Shown here piece after piece: positions 1 through 7,613 of a stretch of DNA of 24,928 nucleotides. Below the pieces are notes generated by a model, which did not search any database, was not told the origin of the DNA, and was given only the letters and a program-made list of their open reading frames with translations. The first letter of the stretch is position 1, and every line of letters starts with the position of its first letter. This DNA comes from an uncultured Bacteroides sp. (GTDB lineage Bacteria > Bacteroidota > Bacteroidia > Bacteroidales > Bacteroidaceae). A program made the position numbers and the translations under genes. The stretch is taken from positions 1-24,928 of the forward strand of contig USPQ01000038.1 of the NCBI GenBank assembly GCA_900556625.1. Direction: 5' to 3'.

Positions 1-230
1 CTATTCTTTATACTTCTTATAAATTTAAAACCCGTTATCTGGACGATTCTATCTTTAACGCATATCCTTATTGGATTGCCCACTATTATGTGGACTCTGT
101 GAAATATCAAGGTAAATGGGATTTCTGGCAACATACGGATGTGGGAAATGTACCCGGCATTGAAGAAGAGGTGGATCTGAATGTCTTCAACGGTACATTG
201 GAAGATCTCAAGAAGCTGACAATAAAATAG
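1..230 (+). CDS. GH25 lysozyme-like protein, C-terminal fragment
   Basis: Partial gene: the reading frame enters from the left edge (first full codon at position 3) and stops at the TAG at 228-230, leaving about 75 residues. The visible part contains YPYWIAHYYVDS, then KWDFWQHTDVGNVPGI and a final VDLNVFNG. This matches the C-terminal end of glycoside hydrolase family 25 (muramidase) domains, where the W-Q-[HY]-[TS] strand and the closing D-x-N-x-F-N-G segment are conserved. The family cleaves the beta-1,4 bond between MurNAc and GlcNAc in peptidoglycan. The catalytic Asp/Glu region lies outside the window, so activity and export cannot be judged. A T-rich stretch follows the stop but no good terminator hairpin is seen. 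Confidence 0.8.
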   Translation, partial: ILYTSYKFKTRYLDDSIFNAYPYWIAHYYVDSVKYQGKWDFWQHTDVGNVPGIEEEVDLNVFNGTLEDLKKLTIK

Positions 231-274
231 CAGCTGTTTCTTTTTCAAACAACTTATCTCTTCTCTTATTTGTT

Positions 275-307
275 ATAATCGTATTATTATTAAAAATATA
301 CGATTAT
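275..307 (+). repeat. 10-bp inverted repeat overlapping the start of the E1 remnant
   Basis: ATAATCGTAT at 275-284 is repeated as its exact reverse complement ATACGATTAT at 298-307, with a 13-nt AT-rich loop. The right arm covers the first two bases of the ATG at 306. If transcribed, the hairpin would hide that start codon. It is not followed by a T-run, so it is a weak terminator candidate. No function is known. Confidence 0.5.
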
Positions 308-1059
308 GAACTTTGATATAGCTATTATTGATGGAATGAGCCGCTTTGATCCAAAGATTCATGTTGTGATAGAAGGAGCGGAGTTTGCCGATTATTTTTG
401 GCCTGCTGTCGAACAATATGTGGAATGTACGCATGAATATTGGCGTAGGACTTTATCATTCTCAAAACATAGAAGGCGCTTTGACCACTTTGCCCGGAGC
501 ACGTATTGTCTGTCCGTCTTTTGCGGATGATGCAGCCGGGCTACTCCGTACCAGTATGCGTTCCAAAGGCTTTACTTTATTCCTTGAGCCGAAAGCATTG
601 TATAATTCCGTTGAGGCTGCTGCAATCGTACCGGAAGATTTTGAAGTTCCTTTCGGAAAGGCACGTATTCGTCGTGAAGGGACAGATCTAAGTATCATTA
701 CGTATGGAAATACAACGCATTTCTGTCTGAATGCTGCGGAACGGTTGGAGAAAGAAAAGGGGTGGAAAGTAGAGGTTATAGATATCCGTTCTTTGGTTCC
801 TTTGGACAAGGAAACGATATTCGAATCGGTGAAAAAGACGAGTAAGGCGTTGGTTGTACATGAAGATAAAGTTTTCTCCGGCTTTGGGGCGGAGCTTGCC
901 GCAATGATAGCTGGAGAGATGTTTCGCTATTTGGACGGACCTGTGCAACGTGTCGGCTCTACCTTTACACCCGTCGGTTTCAATCCTATTTTGGAAAAGG
1001 AGATTTTGCCGGATGAAGCTAAGATCTATGAAGCAGCCAGGAAGTTATTAGAATATTAA
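306..1059 (+). pseudogene. 2-oxoacid dehydrogenase E1 beta-domain remnant (frameshifted)
   Basis: A transketolase-like E1 (beta domain) gene broken into two frames. The frame from ATG 306 carries a recognisable FADYFWPAVEQYV segment up to Tyr-Trp at 438-443. Homology then continues in another frame from about 445 (VGLYHSQNIEGALTTLPGAR), through ARIVCPSFADDAAGL and VHEDKVFSGFGAE to the stop at 1057-1059. In intact branched-chain/pyruvate-type E1 proteins these blocks lie in one chain of roughly 330 residues (or fused to E1 alpha, about 680). The thiamine-binding alpha half is absent, a stretch between the domain start and FADYFWP appears deleted, and about 50 bp seem lost at the frame switch. 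The second frame could be translated alone from ATG 385 (224 aa), but its first 20 residues are out-of-frame sequence. The flavodoxin gene follows 12 bp after. I read it as a pseudogene; the exact deletion sizes are inferred from family knowledge. Confidence 0.75.
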
Positions 1060-1071
1060 ACAGTATGGATT

Positions 1072-1578
1072 ATGAAGAAGATAGGTTTGTTTTATGCTGC
1101 CAAAGCTGAAAAAACGAGTTGGGTGGCGGAAAGAATACAGAAAGAATTCGGTGAAAGTCATATAGAAGTGGTACCGATAGAACAGGCTTGGCAGAACGAT
1201 TTTGCTGCTTATGATTGTTTTATTGTCGGAGCCTCCACTTGGTTTGACGGAGAGTTGCCTACTTATTGGGACGAGCTGTTGCCGGAGCTTAGAACGATGG
1301 ATTTGAAAGGAAAGAAGGTCGCTATCTTTGGATTGGGAGATCAGGTACGCTATCCGGAAAACTTTGCTGATGGTATCGGGCTATTGGCAGAAGTATTCGA
1401 AGAAGACGGGGCGGCATTGGTGGGCTTTACTTCTTCGGAAGGATATACTTTTGAGCGTTCCAGAGCATTGCGTGGCAATCAGTGTTGTGGGTTGGTTATC
1501 GACTTGGATAATCAGTCGGACCAGGCAAAAAAGAAAATCAAGGATTGGTGTGAACAAGTAAAAAAGGAGTTTGCGTAA
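1072..1578 (+). CDS. fldA: Flavodoxin (long-chain type)
   Basis: 168-residue flavodoxin, a cytoplasmic FMN electron carrier of low potential that can replace ferredoxin. Family marks are the N-terminal strand KKIGLFY, the 50s loop with STWFDGELPTYWDE (Trp stacking on the flavin), GLGDQVRYPENF in the 90s loop (Tyr stacking), and a C-terminal GLVIDLDNQSD segment typical of long-chain flavodoxins. The phosphate-binding loop is unusual: residues 9-15 read AAKAEKT where the family normally has [ST]-x-T-G-x-T, so only the last Thr is retained. It starts 12 bp after the E1 remnant, in the same direction, and ends inside a hairpin whose loop and arm hold the stop codon. Function as a genuine flavodoxin is likely but FMN affinity may differ. 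Confidence 0.9.
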   Translation: MKKIGLFYAAKAEKTSWVAERIQKEFGESHIEVVPIEQAWQNDFAAYDCFIVGASTWFDGELPTYWDELLPELRTMDLKGKKVAIFGLGDQVRYPENFADGIGLLAEVFEEDGAALVGFTSSEGYTFERSRALRGNQCCGLVIDLDNQSDQAKKKIKDWCEQVKKEFA

Positions 1579-1586
1579 CTCCTTTT
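1562..1586 (+). terminator. Hairpin overlapping the flavodoxin stop codon
   Basis: AAAAGGAGT at 1562-1570 pairs perfectly with ACTCCTTTT at 1578-1586 across a 7-nt loop. The stop codon TAA (1576-1578) lies at the loop and start of the right arm. The A-rich left arm and T-rich right arm suit an intrinsic terminator, possibly acting on both strands. Confidence 0.6.
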
Positions 1587-1605
1587 ATAAGCTATTATAT
1601 ATTAT

Positions 1606-1651
1606 GAGGGTGTCATAATGAATAATCTGCGTTTTGACACTCTCTATTTTT
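1606..1651 (+). terminator. Rho-independent terminator after flavodoxin
   Basis: GAGGGTGTCA at 1606-1615 pairs with TGACACTCTC at 1635-1644 (one G-T wobble), loop 19 nt, followed by TATTTTT at 1645-1651. It lies between the flavodoxin gene and the converging prmA gene and probably ends the + strand transcript. Confidence 0.75.
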
Positions 1652-1690
1652 ATCCCTGTATTCTTTGTTTCTGTTGGCAGAGTAATAGTA

Positions 1691-2539
1691 TTAAACTTTA
1701 TAAATGAATTTCACTGCCGCCCAGCGATTCTTTTCTTTGTGATGGATGTAAGTCAGTCCGTTCTTTTCCGCTTCTTCGCGGATAACAGGGATGTCATCCA
1801 CATAAAATCCGCTCATGTATAGTTCCGCTCCGGGATGCATACAAGTGACATATTGTCTCATGTCATTCAGTAGGATATTGCGGTTAATATTAGCTATAAC
1901 CACATCAAACGGCCCTTTTCCGGAAAGTGAAGAGGCATCTCCTTGAGAAACGGCAATATTATCTACGTGGTTCAATTCGATGTTTTCGATAGAGTTTCGT
2001 ACACACCATTCGTCTATGTCGATAGCGGTACATGGATGTGCGCCTTTCATTCGTGCAAGGATGGCGAGAATAGAAGTTCCACAACCCATATCCAGCAATG
2101 ATTTATCTTTCAGCTCGCTATCCAACAGTTCTTCGATAATAAGGCTGGTAGTCTCGTGATGTCCTGTGCCGAAAGCCATTTGCGGATTGATTACGATATC
2201 GTATTCTGCTTTAGGAATATCCTGATGAAATGTGCTGTGGATTACACAACGGTTACCGATGATAATCGGTTGAAAGAAATTCTTTTCCCATTCCTCGTTC
2301 CAATCCTTGTCTTCTGCTTCTGCATATGTATAGGTGATTTCCGTATCGGATAGGGGAAATCCGGCGATTGCATTCTTTATGGAGGTTTCGTCACATAAAG
2401 TTTGTTGGATATATGCGGTTAATCCGTTCTCATTTTCAACAAAACTCTCGAAACCGGTTTCGCCTAATACGGCAGCTAATACATCATTTACAATCTCTGT
2501 GGACGGATTCGTATGAAAAGTGAACTCAAAATACTTCAT
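1691..2539 (-). CDS. prmA: Ribosomal protein L11 methyltransferase PrmA
   Basis: SAM-dependent methyltransferase that modifies ribosomal protein L11. From ATG at 2539 it is 282 residues, as usual for Bacteroidetes PrmA. The N-terminal substrate-recognition domain (about 1-110) is followed by FGTGHHET at 123-130, the SAM motif I DMGCGTSILAI at 150-160, an acidic AIDID loop at 172-176 and VIANINRN, the family's post-motif. An upstream in-frame extension of 29 codons exists but it would cross the -7 promoter element at 2569-2576, so ATG 2539 is the better start. It is transcribed alone, divergent from the gene at 2694. Confidence 0.93.
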   Translation of the reverse strand: MKYFEFTFHTNPSTEIVNDVLAAVLGETGFESFVENENGLTAYIQQTLCDETSIKNAIAGFPLSDTEITYTYAEAEDKDWNEEWEKNFFQPIIIGNRCVIHSTFHQDIPKAEYDIVINPQMAFGTGHHETTSLIIEELLDSELKDKSLLDMGCGTSILAILARMKGAHPCTAIDIDEWCVRNSIENIELNHVDNIAVSQGDASSLSGKGPFDVVIANINRNILLNDMRQYVTCMHPGAELYMSGFYVDDIPVIREEAEKNGLTYIHHKEKNRWAAVKFIYKV

Positions 2540-2568
2540 AGTTGTTTCTAATGCTGGTGAATAATGTG

Positions 2569-2576
2569 CAAAGATA
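2569..2576 (-). promoter_or_regulatory. -7 promoter element for prmA
   Basis: On the - strand the sequence reads TATCTTTG, a perfect match to the Bacteroides -7 consensus TAnnTTTG, 29 bp before the prmA ATG. About 20 bp further upstream, where a TTTG-like -33 box is expected, there is instead the arm of an inverted repeat (2587-2600). Confidence 0.7.
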
Positions 2577-2586
2577 ATCACAATTT

Positions 2587-2628
2587 TAGGGAAATCCCTA
2601 CTATCCTTTGGGGAAAATCTCCCCAAGG
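2587..2628. promoter_or_regulatory. Two adjacent inverted repeats in the divergent promoter region
   Basis: First repeat: TAGGGA at 2587-2592 and TCCCTA at 2595-2600, 2-bp spacer. Second repeat: TTGGGGA at 2608-2614 and TCCCCAA at 2620-2626, 5-bp spacer, extendable to 2606-2628 with one wobble. Both lie between the -7 elements of the diverging genes (2569-2576 on -, 2645-2652 on +), close to the expected -33 positions. They may be binding sites for a regulator; that is inferred from position only. Confidence 0.5.
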
Positions 2629-2644
2629 CGATAAATCTCTTCCT

Positions 2645-2652
2645 TATCTTTG
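2645..2652 (+). promoter_or_regulatory. -7 promoter element for the gene at 2694
   Basis: TATCTTTG matches the Bacteroides -7 consensus exactly and lies 41 bp before the ATG at 2694. No TTTG/TTG is found at the -33 position, which falls on the right arm of the inverted repeat ending at 2628. Confidence 0.7.
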
Positions 2653-2693
2653 TAACGTGAATAAGTTTAAGTAATTACATAAACCCAGATGAT

Positions 2694-4007
2694 ATGAAAA
2701 AGATTGTTTACTTCTTGCTAGTTGCCTTGTGTCTCCCGATAGGCTTGATGGCACAAAGCGTTGATGACGACCTTTACTTCGTACCTTCCAAAGACAAAAA
2801 GGAGAAAAAAGAAACTCCGGTGAGGAAGGAACCGAAGAAACAGGTGACAAACATCTATACTTCACCGGGAACTACAGTTGTGGTTCAGGACCGTAGGGGG
2901 AGAACACGGGATGTGGATGAATATAACCGCCGTTACGATGCACGTGATAATGAATTCGTAATGGATAATGATACCTTATATATAAAGGAAAAATCTACTC
3001 CGGACTTGGACGGGGAATGGGTGACCGGCGAATTCAATGGTACGCAGGACGACTATGAATATGCCGAACGCATCATCCGTTTCCGTAATCCGCGTTTCGC
3101 TATCAGTATCAGCAGTCCGTTATATTGGGATGTAGTCTACGGACCGAATTCTTGGGACTGGAATATATATACCGATGGTATGTATGCTTACGCATTCCCG
3201 ACATTCAGTAATCCACTTTGGTGGGATTGGCGTTATGGTTCATACGGCTGGGGCTGGAACTATGGTTGGGGCTGGAGTCGTCCTTATTATGCTTGGGGAT
3301 ATTATCCGGGCTATTGGGGCGGCTGGCATGGCGGCTACTGGGGTGGCTGGTATGGTGGTGGATATTGGGGACATCATCATCATTGGCACGGCGGTCCTAG
3401 CTGGGGCTGGGGCGGTGGAGGCCGTTGGACTGGTCCGACTTATACAAACCGTCGTTCGTATGGACAAAGCAGTTACAGAAATTCTTCTACTGTACGTCGA
3501 TATGGTTCAAGCGCCACTCGTTCTGGTGGTTCTGCTATTCGGTCAACTGCTAGCTCGTCTCGTACCTCCGGATCAGCTTATGGCAGGGGAACAAGCACAA
3601 CAAGACGCGTGGTAGGTACGCGTTCTTCGGATGAGCGTTATGGCTCAAGTACTCGTACGGGAAATTCATCACGTCGTGGCAGTATTTATTCTCGGCCAAG
3701 TAGTACTCGGACTAGTGGAACAGGAACCGGTTCTTCTTATTCCCGTTCTTCTGGAGTGAGAAGTGGCAGTAGTGGAACGAGAACATCTACTTACAATCGC
3801 GGTAGTTCTTCCACTCCACGCAGCAACTATTCTAACGGTAATAGTAGCCGTCGTTCATCATCTTATGGAACTTCTCGTTCATCATCTTCCCGCAGTTATT
3901 CACCTGCCTCTTCAGGTGGTAGTTCGCGCGGCAGCTATTCTTCCGGTGGGGGAATCGGCAGATCTTCTGGCGGAGGAGGTTCTTCTCGTAGCGGTGGTAG
4001 AAGATAA
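2694..4007 (+). CDS. Secreted Trp/Gly/His-rich and Ser/Arg-rich protein of unknown function
   Basis: 437 residues, family not recognised. A signal peptide ends near residue 20 (GLMA|QS). Residues 30-50 are strongly charged (Lys/Glu). Residues 51-140 look like an ordinary folded segment. From about 144 to 246 the chain is aromatic and glycine-rich, with about 20 Trp and many Tyr in repeats such as GWGW and YWGGW, and a histidine cluster HHHHWH at 227-232. Residues 252-437 are low-complexity Ser, Arg, Gly and Thr with little acidic charge. Such composition suggests an extracytoplasmic, surface or matrix-associated protein that could bind metal or polysaccharide, but no function should be assumed. 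It has its own promoter at 2645-2652, and the next gene, an outer-membrane barrel, follows after 24 bp, so the two are probably co-transcribed. Other frames are open here because of the repetitive codons. Confidence 0.85.
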   Translation: MKKIVYFLLVALCLPIGLMAQSVDDDLYFVPSKDKKEKKETPVRKEPKKQVTNIYTSPGTTVVVQDRRGRTRDVDEYNRRYDARDNEFVMDNDTLYIKEKSTPDLDGEWVTGEFNGTQDDYEYAERIIRFRNPRFAISISSPLYWDVVYGPNSWDWNIYTDGMYAYAFPTFSNPLWWDWRYGSYGWGWNYGWGWSRPYYAWGYYPGYWGGWHGGYWGGWYGGGYWGHHHHWHGGPSWGWGGGGRWTGPTYTNRRSYGQSSYRNSSTVRRYGSSATRSGGSAIRSTASSSRTSGSAYGRGTSTTRRVVGTRSSDERYGSSTRTGNSSRRGSIYSRPSSTRTSGTGTGSSYSRSSGVRSGSSGTRTSTYNRGSSSTPRSNYSNGNSSRRSSSYGTSRSSSSRSYSPASSGGSSRGSYSSGGGIGRSSGGGGSSRSGGRR

Positions 4008-4031
4008 AACGAAGGGTATTAATTAAATGGA

Positions 4032-5693
4032 ATGAAAGGTATGAAAAAAATAGTTATGGTAGCTGTATTGGGACTATTTGTTTCTGCAGCTTCGGGATTA
4101 GCACAGACTGTTTATGATGGTGCTAAACTGACAGGAAAAGATTTAAATGGAACTGCCCGGTTTGTCGGAATGGGAGGTGCTATGGGGGCACTTGGTGGAG
4201 ATATTTCTACCATAGGGACCAATCCGGCCGGTATTGGGCTCTATCGTAGCAGTGATATAATGACTTCTTTCGGTTTCTCATCTTATGGAAGTGAAAGCAA
4301 GTATTTAGGCAGTAAGTGGAATTCGGATAAAAACAGGGCTTCATTTGATAATATCGGATTTGTATTTTCATCAAAGATCGGAAACACTACTCCCTTACGC
4401 TATGTGAATTTTGGATTTAACTATCATAAAGCAAAGTCTTTCTATAAGAATATGGAAATGAACGGTGATCTTGGTAATTATTCACAGGCCTTCTTGATGG
4501 CTTCTCTGTCTGACGGAATATCAAATTGGGGAAATCCGTTTGATACTAATGATATAGGTTGGCTTTCTGCGGTGGGATATGAGGGATATGTAATCAGTCC
4601 GAGCCTTACAACTACGCAGAATGAATTTCCGTATAAAGATAAGGAAGGTAATCAGGTAGTAGATAATGAGGGAAAGCCTCTGTTTTATGATTATGATTAT
4701 TATAATACAATCGTTCCGGATGGAGTAAGTCCATACGCACGCTTTCATTCGGAAGAACGTGGTGGCATAGATCAATATGATTTTAATATCGCTTTTAATT
4801 TCAGTGACCGTTTTTATCTGGGGCTAACAATTGGGGCTTATTCCATTGATTATAATAAGTACACCTCGTATGATGAAGATTATGGTAATGAAACAGGATA
4901 TAAACTGCAAGGTTGGAATAAAATTACCGGATCAGGTTTTGATTTTAAATTCGGAGCGATTCTTCGTCCTTTCGAGTATTCACCTTTCCGTATAGGTTTG
5001 GCTATTCATACACCTGTTTTTTATAGTCTGGATTATAAGACAAGTGTTTTTATGCAATCAGATATTTGGGATCCGGTAGCCAATGAGATTACCTATCGTG
5101 ATATAGATTCTCGTGATTATTTGCCTGGTAAAGATGATATGGTTCAGCGCTTTCGTTTTCAGACTCCGTGGACTTATAATGTAAGTTTGGGATATACGGT
5201 AGGTAATAGTTTAGCTTTAGGAGCGGAATATGAGTATCAAGACTACTCTTCAATAAAATTTAGAGATCCTGATGGATATGCTTCCGCTTTCGAATGGGAG
5301 AATAGTACGACACCTATGTTGAAAGGCGTGCATACAGCTCGACTAGGTTTGGAATATAAAGTGGTACCTCAGTTTGCTTTTCGTGCAGGTTATAACTACA
5401 GTTCGGCGGCATTTAAGAAAGACGCTTATAAGGACTTGGCAATAAATTCTATTCAAACGGATACGGATTTCGCTAATAGTAAATCGCTGAGTAACTATAC
5501 GTTAGGTATTGGGTATCGGGGTTCTACATTTTATGCTGACCTGGCATATAAATTCTCTACTTATAAGGAAGATTTTTATCCATTCATTAATGTAACTGTG
5601 GATGATGAAGGTGTTTTAATAGCTTCACCGGACGCTACGAAAGTAACCAACACCCGTAGCCAAGTCCTTTTTACAGTCGGTATGCGTTTCTAA
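4032..5693 (+). CDS. OmpP1/FadL-family outer-membrane transport protein
   Basis: 553-residue outer-membrane beta-barrel of the OmpP1/FadL/TodX type, which moves hydrophobic compounds across the outer membrane in characterised members. A signal peptide ends around residue 25 (SGLAQ). The mature N-terminus has the family pattern ALGGDISTIGTNPAGIGLYRSSD (motif N64-R72), the hatch-like segment. The rest shows alternating aromatic strands and ends in VGMRF, a C-terminal Phe as in many barrels. The first ATG at 4032 gives MKGMKK; the ATG at 4041 is equally possible and does not change the mature protein. It lies 24 bp after the Trp/Gly-rich secreted protein and is closed by the hairpin at 5739-5777. 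The substrate is unknown. Confidence 0.85.
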   Translation: MKGMKKIVMVAVLGLFVSAASGLAQTVYDGAKLTGKDLNGTARFVGMGGAMGALGGDISTIGTNPAGIGLYRSSDIMTSFGFSSYGSESKYLGSKWNSDKNRASFDNIGFVFSSKIGNTTPLRYVNFGFNYHKAKSFYKNMEMNGDLGNYSQAFLMASLSDGISNWGNPFDTNDIGWLSAVGYEGYVISPSLTTTQNEFPYKDKEGNQVVDNEGKPLFYDYDYYNTIVPDGVSPYARFHSEERGGIDQYDFNIAFNFSDRFYLGLTIGAYSIDYNKYTSYDEDYGNETGYKLQGWNKITGSGFDFKFGAILRPFEYSPFRIGLAIHTPVFYSLDYKTSVFMQSDIWDPVANEITYRDIDSRDYLPGKDDMVQRFRFQTPWTYNVSLGYTVGNSLALGAEYEYQDYSSIKFRDPDGYASAFEWENSTTPMLKGVHTARLGLEYKVVPQFAFRAGYNYSSAAFKKDAYKDLAINSIQTDTDFANSKSLSNYTLGIGYRGSTFYADLAYKFSTYKEDFYPFINVTVDDEGVLIASPDATKVTNTRSQVLFTVGMRF

Positions 5694-5738
5694 ACCAGAT
5701 CAGTTTTCAATTTCAATAATAACTTTTGTGTGTAAAGA

Positions 5739-5777
5739 ATCCCTGGAATGCTGAGTGTCTACAGCACTTCCGGGGAT
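5739..5777. terminator. Bidirectional terminator hairpin
   Basis: ATCCCTGGAATGCTG at 5739-5753 pairs with CAGCACTTCCGGGGAT at 5762-5777 with one bulge and one wobble; the loop is 8 nt. It lies between two converging genes (ends at 5693 and 5812), so it can serve both. The T-tract is short. Confidence 0.6.
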
Positions 5778-5811
5778 TTCTATTAGTCGTCCGGTATGAA
5801 CGGTTGTCCGT

Positions 5812-6282
5812 CTAATACTCTATTTTATCCTCCTTGTTCATCCATGCTTTGAAAGCGGAAATAGCTTCCTCGTGCAATAAAATCTCAGAAGGAAGTTTTC
5901 TCTCTTCCGGTTTCAGTTCCAGTTCATCATAGATGAAGGAATCATCGAAGCCAATATTTTTTGCGTCAGTTTTATTGTTGCCATAGTACATTTTGTCCAA
6001 CCGTGCCCAGTAAATGGCACCTAAACACATGGGGCAAGGTTCGCAAGAAGTATATATCTCATAGCCGCTAAGATTGAATGTACCAAGCTTTGCAGCGGCA
6101 GCGCGTATGGCGCTTACTTCGGCATGAGCGGTAGGATCGCAGGAAGCGGTGACACGATTTACTCCGGTGGCAACTATCTCTCCCTCTTTAGTGGCAATCA
6201 CAGCACCGAAAGGACCTCCACCGTTCTCGACATTCTCCTTTGAAAGCTCGATGGCTTTCCGCATCAATTCTTCTTTAGTCAT
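5812..6282 (-). CDS. guaD: Guanine deaminase (cytidine-deaminase fold)
   Basis: 156 residues, the length of Bacillus subtilis GuaD. It converts guanine to xanthine and ammonia in purine salvage/catabolism. The zinc site is complete: DPTAHAEV with H53 and catalytic E55, and CEPCPMC with C83 and C86. The C-terminal half (AIYWARLDKMYYGN, then TDAKNIGFDDSFIY and a final acidic/aromatic tail ending in EY) follows GuaD rather than the tRNA adenosine deaminase TadA. It starts 33 bp after the oxidoreductase gene and is probably in the same transcript. No promoter is seen in the gap. Confidence 0.9.
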   Translation of the reverse strand: MTKEELMRKAIELSKENVENGGGPFGAVIATKEGEIVATGVNRVTASCDPTAHAEVSAIRAAAAKLGTFNLSGYEIYTSCEPCPMCLGAIYWARLDKMYYGNNKTDAKNIGFDDSFIYDELELKPEERKLPSEILLHEEAISAFKAWMNKEDKIEY

Positions 6283-6315
6283 GGTATAAAATAGATTGTT
6301 AGTTTAATATGAGGA

Positions 6316-7302
6316 TTATATCTTTCCAAGAATCTTATCCATTACCCAGTTGGTCAGTGTCGCACTTTCACCGTCGCAAGAACAGATAGATTTGCCCAAT
6401 AAATGGTCTACTACCGCTTGGATAAGAGGTTGCTGTACATGTTCCGGGTTGCCGATACAGATTTCTTCCCTTCCTTTTTCTGTGTGCAGGCCGATAGGTT
6501 CGTAAGTGAAGACAGAAAAACAAATCATTCCTTTGTCCCCAATAATCTCTATACGGTCTTCGCGAGCTGAATCATGAGCTACAAAGCACCAGGAACCACT
6601 GCCTACCAATCCGTTATCGAACTGGAAACAAGCGCTCAACGTATCTTCGGCAGGATAAAGCCCGCCGCGATTGCTCTTGTAGCCGTTTGCTTCGAGGATA
6701 CATCCGAACATATCCTGTAATAAATCAATCTGATGCGGAGCAAGGTCGTAGAAATAACCACCGCCTGCAATGTCAGCCTGTACACGCCAGGGAAGATTTT
6801 CACGGTTATAATCCAAGTCACGTGGCGGTTGGGCAAAACGGATCTGTACATTGATTACGTTACCGATAGTTCCGTTTTCTACCAATTCTTTTACTTTCTG
6901 GAAGTAGGGAAGATAACGGCGGTAGTATGCAACGAAACAGGGAACTCCCGTTTCTTTGGATATGCGGTTAATGCGCGTACATTCTTCGTATGTGACGGCC
7001 ATCGGTTTCTCAATATAGGCAGGCTTACCTGCTTTCATCGACATGATGGCGTATGTAGCATGGGATGAGGGAGGAGTAGCGATATAGATAGCATTCACTT
7101 CCGGATCATCTATAAGTTCTTGTGCATCGTCATACCATCTCTTGATACCTCTCTCTTTGGCGTATGCTTTTGCTTTCGCACCGTCACGGCTCATCACGGC
7201 TACTACTTCCGAATGTTCTACTTTTTGGAAAGCAGGGCCGCTTTTAGTTTTCGTCACTTCTCCGCAACCGATGAATCCCCACTTGATTATCTTTTCACTC
7301 AT
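6316..7302 (-). CDS. Gfo/Idh/MocA-family NAD(P)-dependent oxidoreductase
   Basis: 328 residues. The N-terminal Rossmann fold begins with WGFIGCGEVT (G-x-G-x-x-G type dinucleotide loop). IYIATPPSSH follows, then the family-defining EKP at 98-100 with Lys as the likely catalytic base, and GGGYFYDLAPHQIDLL around 181-195 with the conserved D and H. Members oxidise or reduce sugars and related polyols, or act on other cyclic substrates. Neither the substrate nor cofactor preference can be read here. Its promoter (7338-7368) has both elements. The downstream gene is guanine deaminase, 33 bp away, which gives no obvious pathway link. Confidence 0.88.
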   Translation of the reverse strand: MSEKIIKWGFIGCGEVTKTKSGPAFQKVEHSEVVAVMSRDGAKAKAYAKERGIKRWYDDAQELIDDPEVNAIYIATPPSSHATYAIMSMKAGKPAYIEKPMAVTYEECTRINRISKETGVPCFVAYYRRYLPYFQKVKELVENGTIGNVINVQIRFAQPPRDLDYNRENLPWRVQADIAGGGYFYDLAPHQIDLLQDMFGCILEANGYKSNRGGLYPAEDTLSACFQFDNGLVGSGSWCFVAHDSAREDRIEIIGDKGMICFSVFTYEPIGLHTEKGREEICIGNPEHVQQPLIQAVVDHLLGKSICSCDGESATLTNWVMDKILGKI

Positions 7303-7337
7303 AATACAATTACCTATTTGCTTATTCTAATAAACTC

Positions 7338-7368
7338 CAAAGATAAAGCAATTTTTTGTCAAGAGCAA
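7338..7368 (-). promoter_or_regulatory. Promoter of the oxidoreductase-guaD operon
   Basis: On the - strand TATCTTTG (7338-7345) is a perfect -7 element and TTG (7366-7368) lies 20 bp upstream as the -33 element. The start codon is 36 bp downstream at 7302. It is among the best-formed promoters in the window. Confidence 0.75.
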
Positions 7369-7613
7369 CTTTATTGATTATTAACTTAGTGGAGGAATTT
7401 GGAAAATAAAGCCTCTATTTTGCTAAAATGGAGATGTTGTTTGTATGGAATAGATTTTCCGTTTCGGGTGGATAGGACCTTTGCTCTTGTGAAAGCATAT
7501 CCTATTTGCAGTATAAAGGCAGGTGAGTAGAGATAAGCCCGGGGATGAAGGACAATATGCCAATGGGGAAAAAAGTATAGGATTGTTTTCGTTTAGTAAG
7601 TAGATTGATAAGG
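7369..7613. other. Intergenic stretch with no recognised feature
   Basis: Between the promoter of the oxidoreductase operon and the 3' end of the solute-binding protein gene. I find no convincing gene, no RNA and no strong hairpin here. Short frames exist but lack family features. The end of the porin/solute-binding transcript must lie here or beyond, without a clear intrinsic terminator. Confidence 0.5.

Noticed and set aside
2540..2626. 29-codon upstream extension of prmA
   Set aside because: It would run across the -7 element and the inverted repeats, and PrmA proteins normally begin with the M-x-Y-x-E/F-type strand at 2539.
3175..3615. 146-codon Gly/Ala/Val/Ile-rich frame inside the Trp/Gly-rich gene
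   Set aside because: It is the +1 reading of a GC-rich repetitive codon stretch; the main frame has the signal peptide, promoter and full length.
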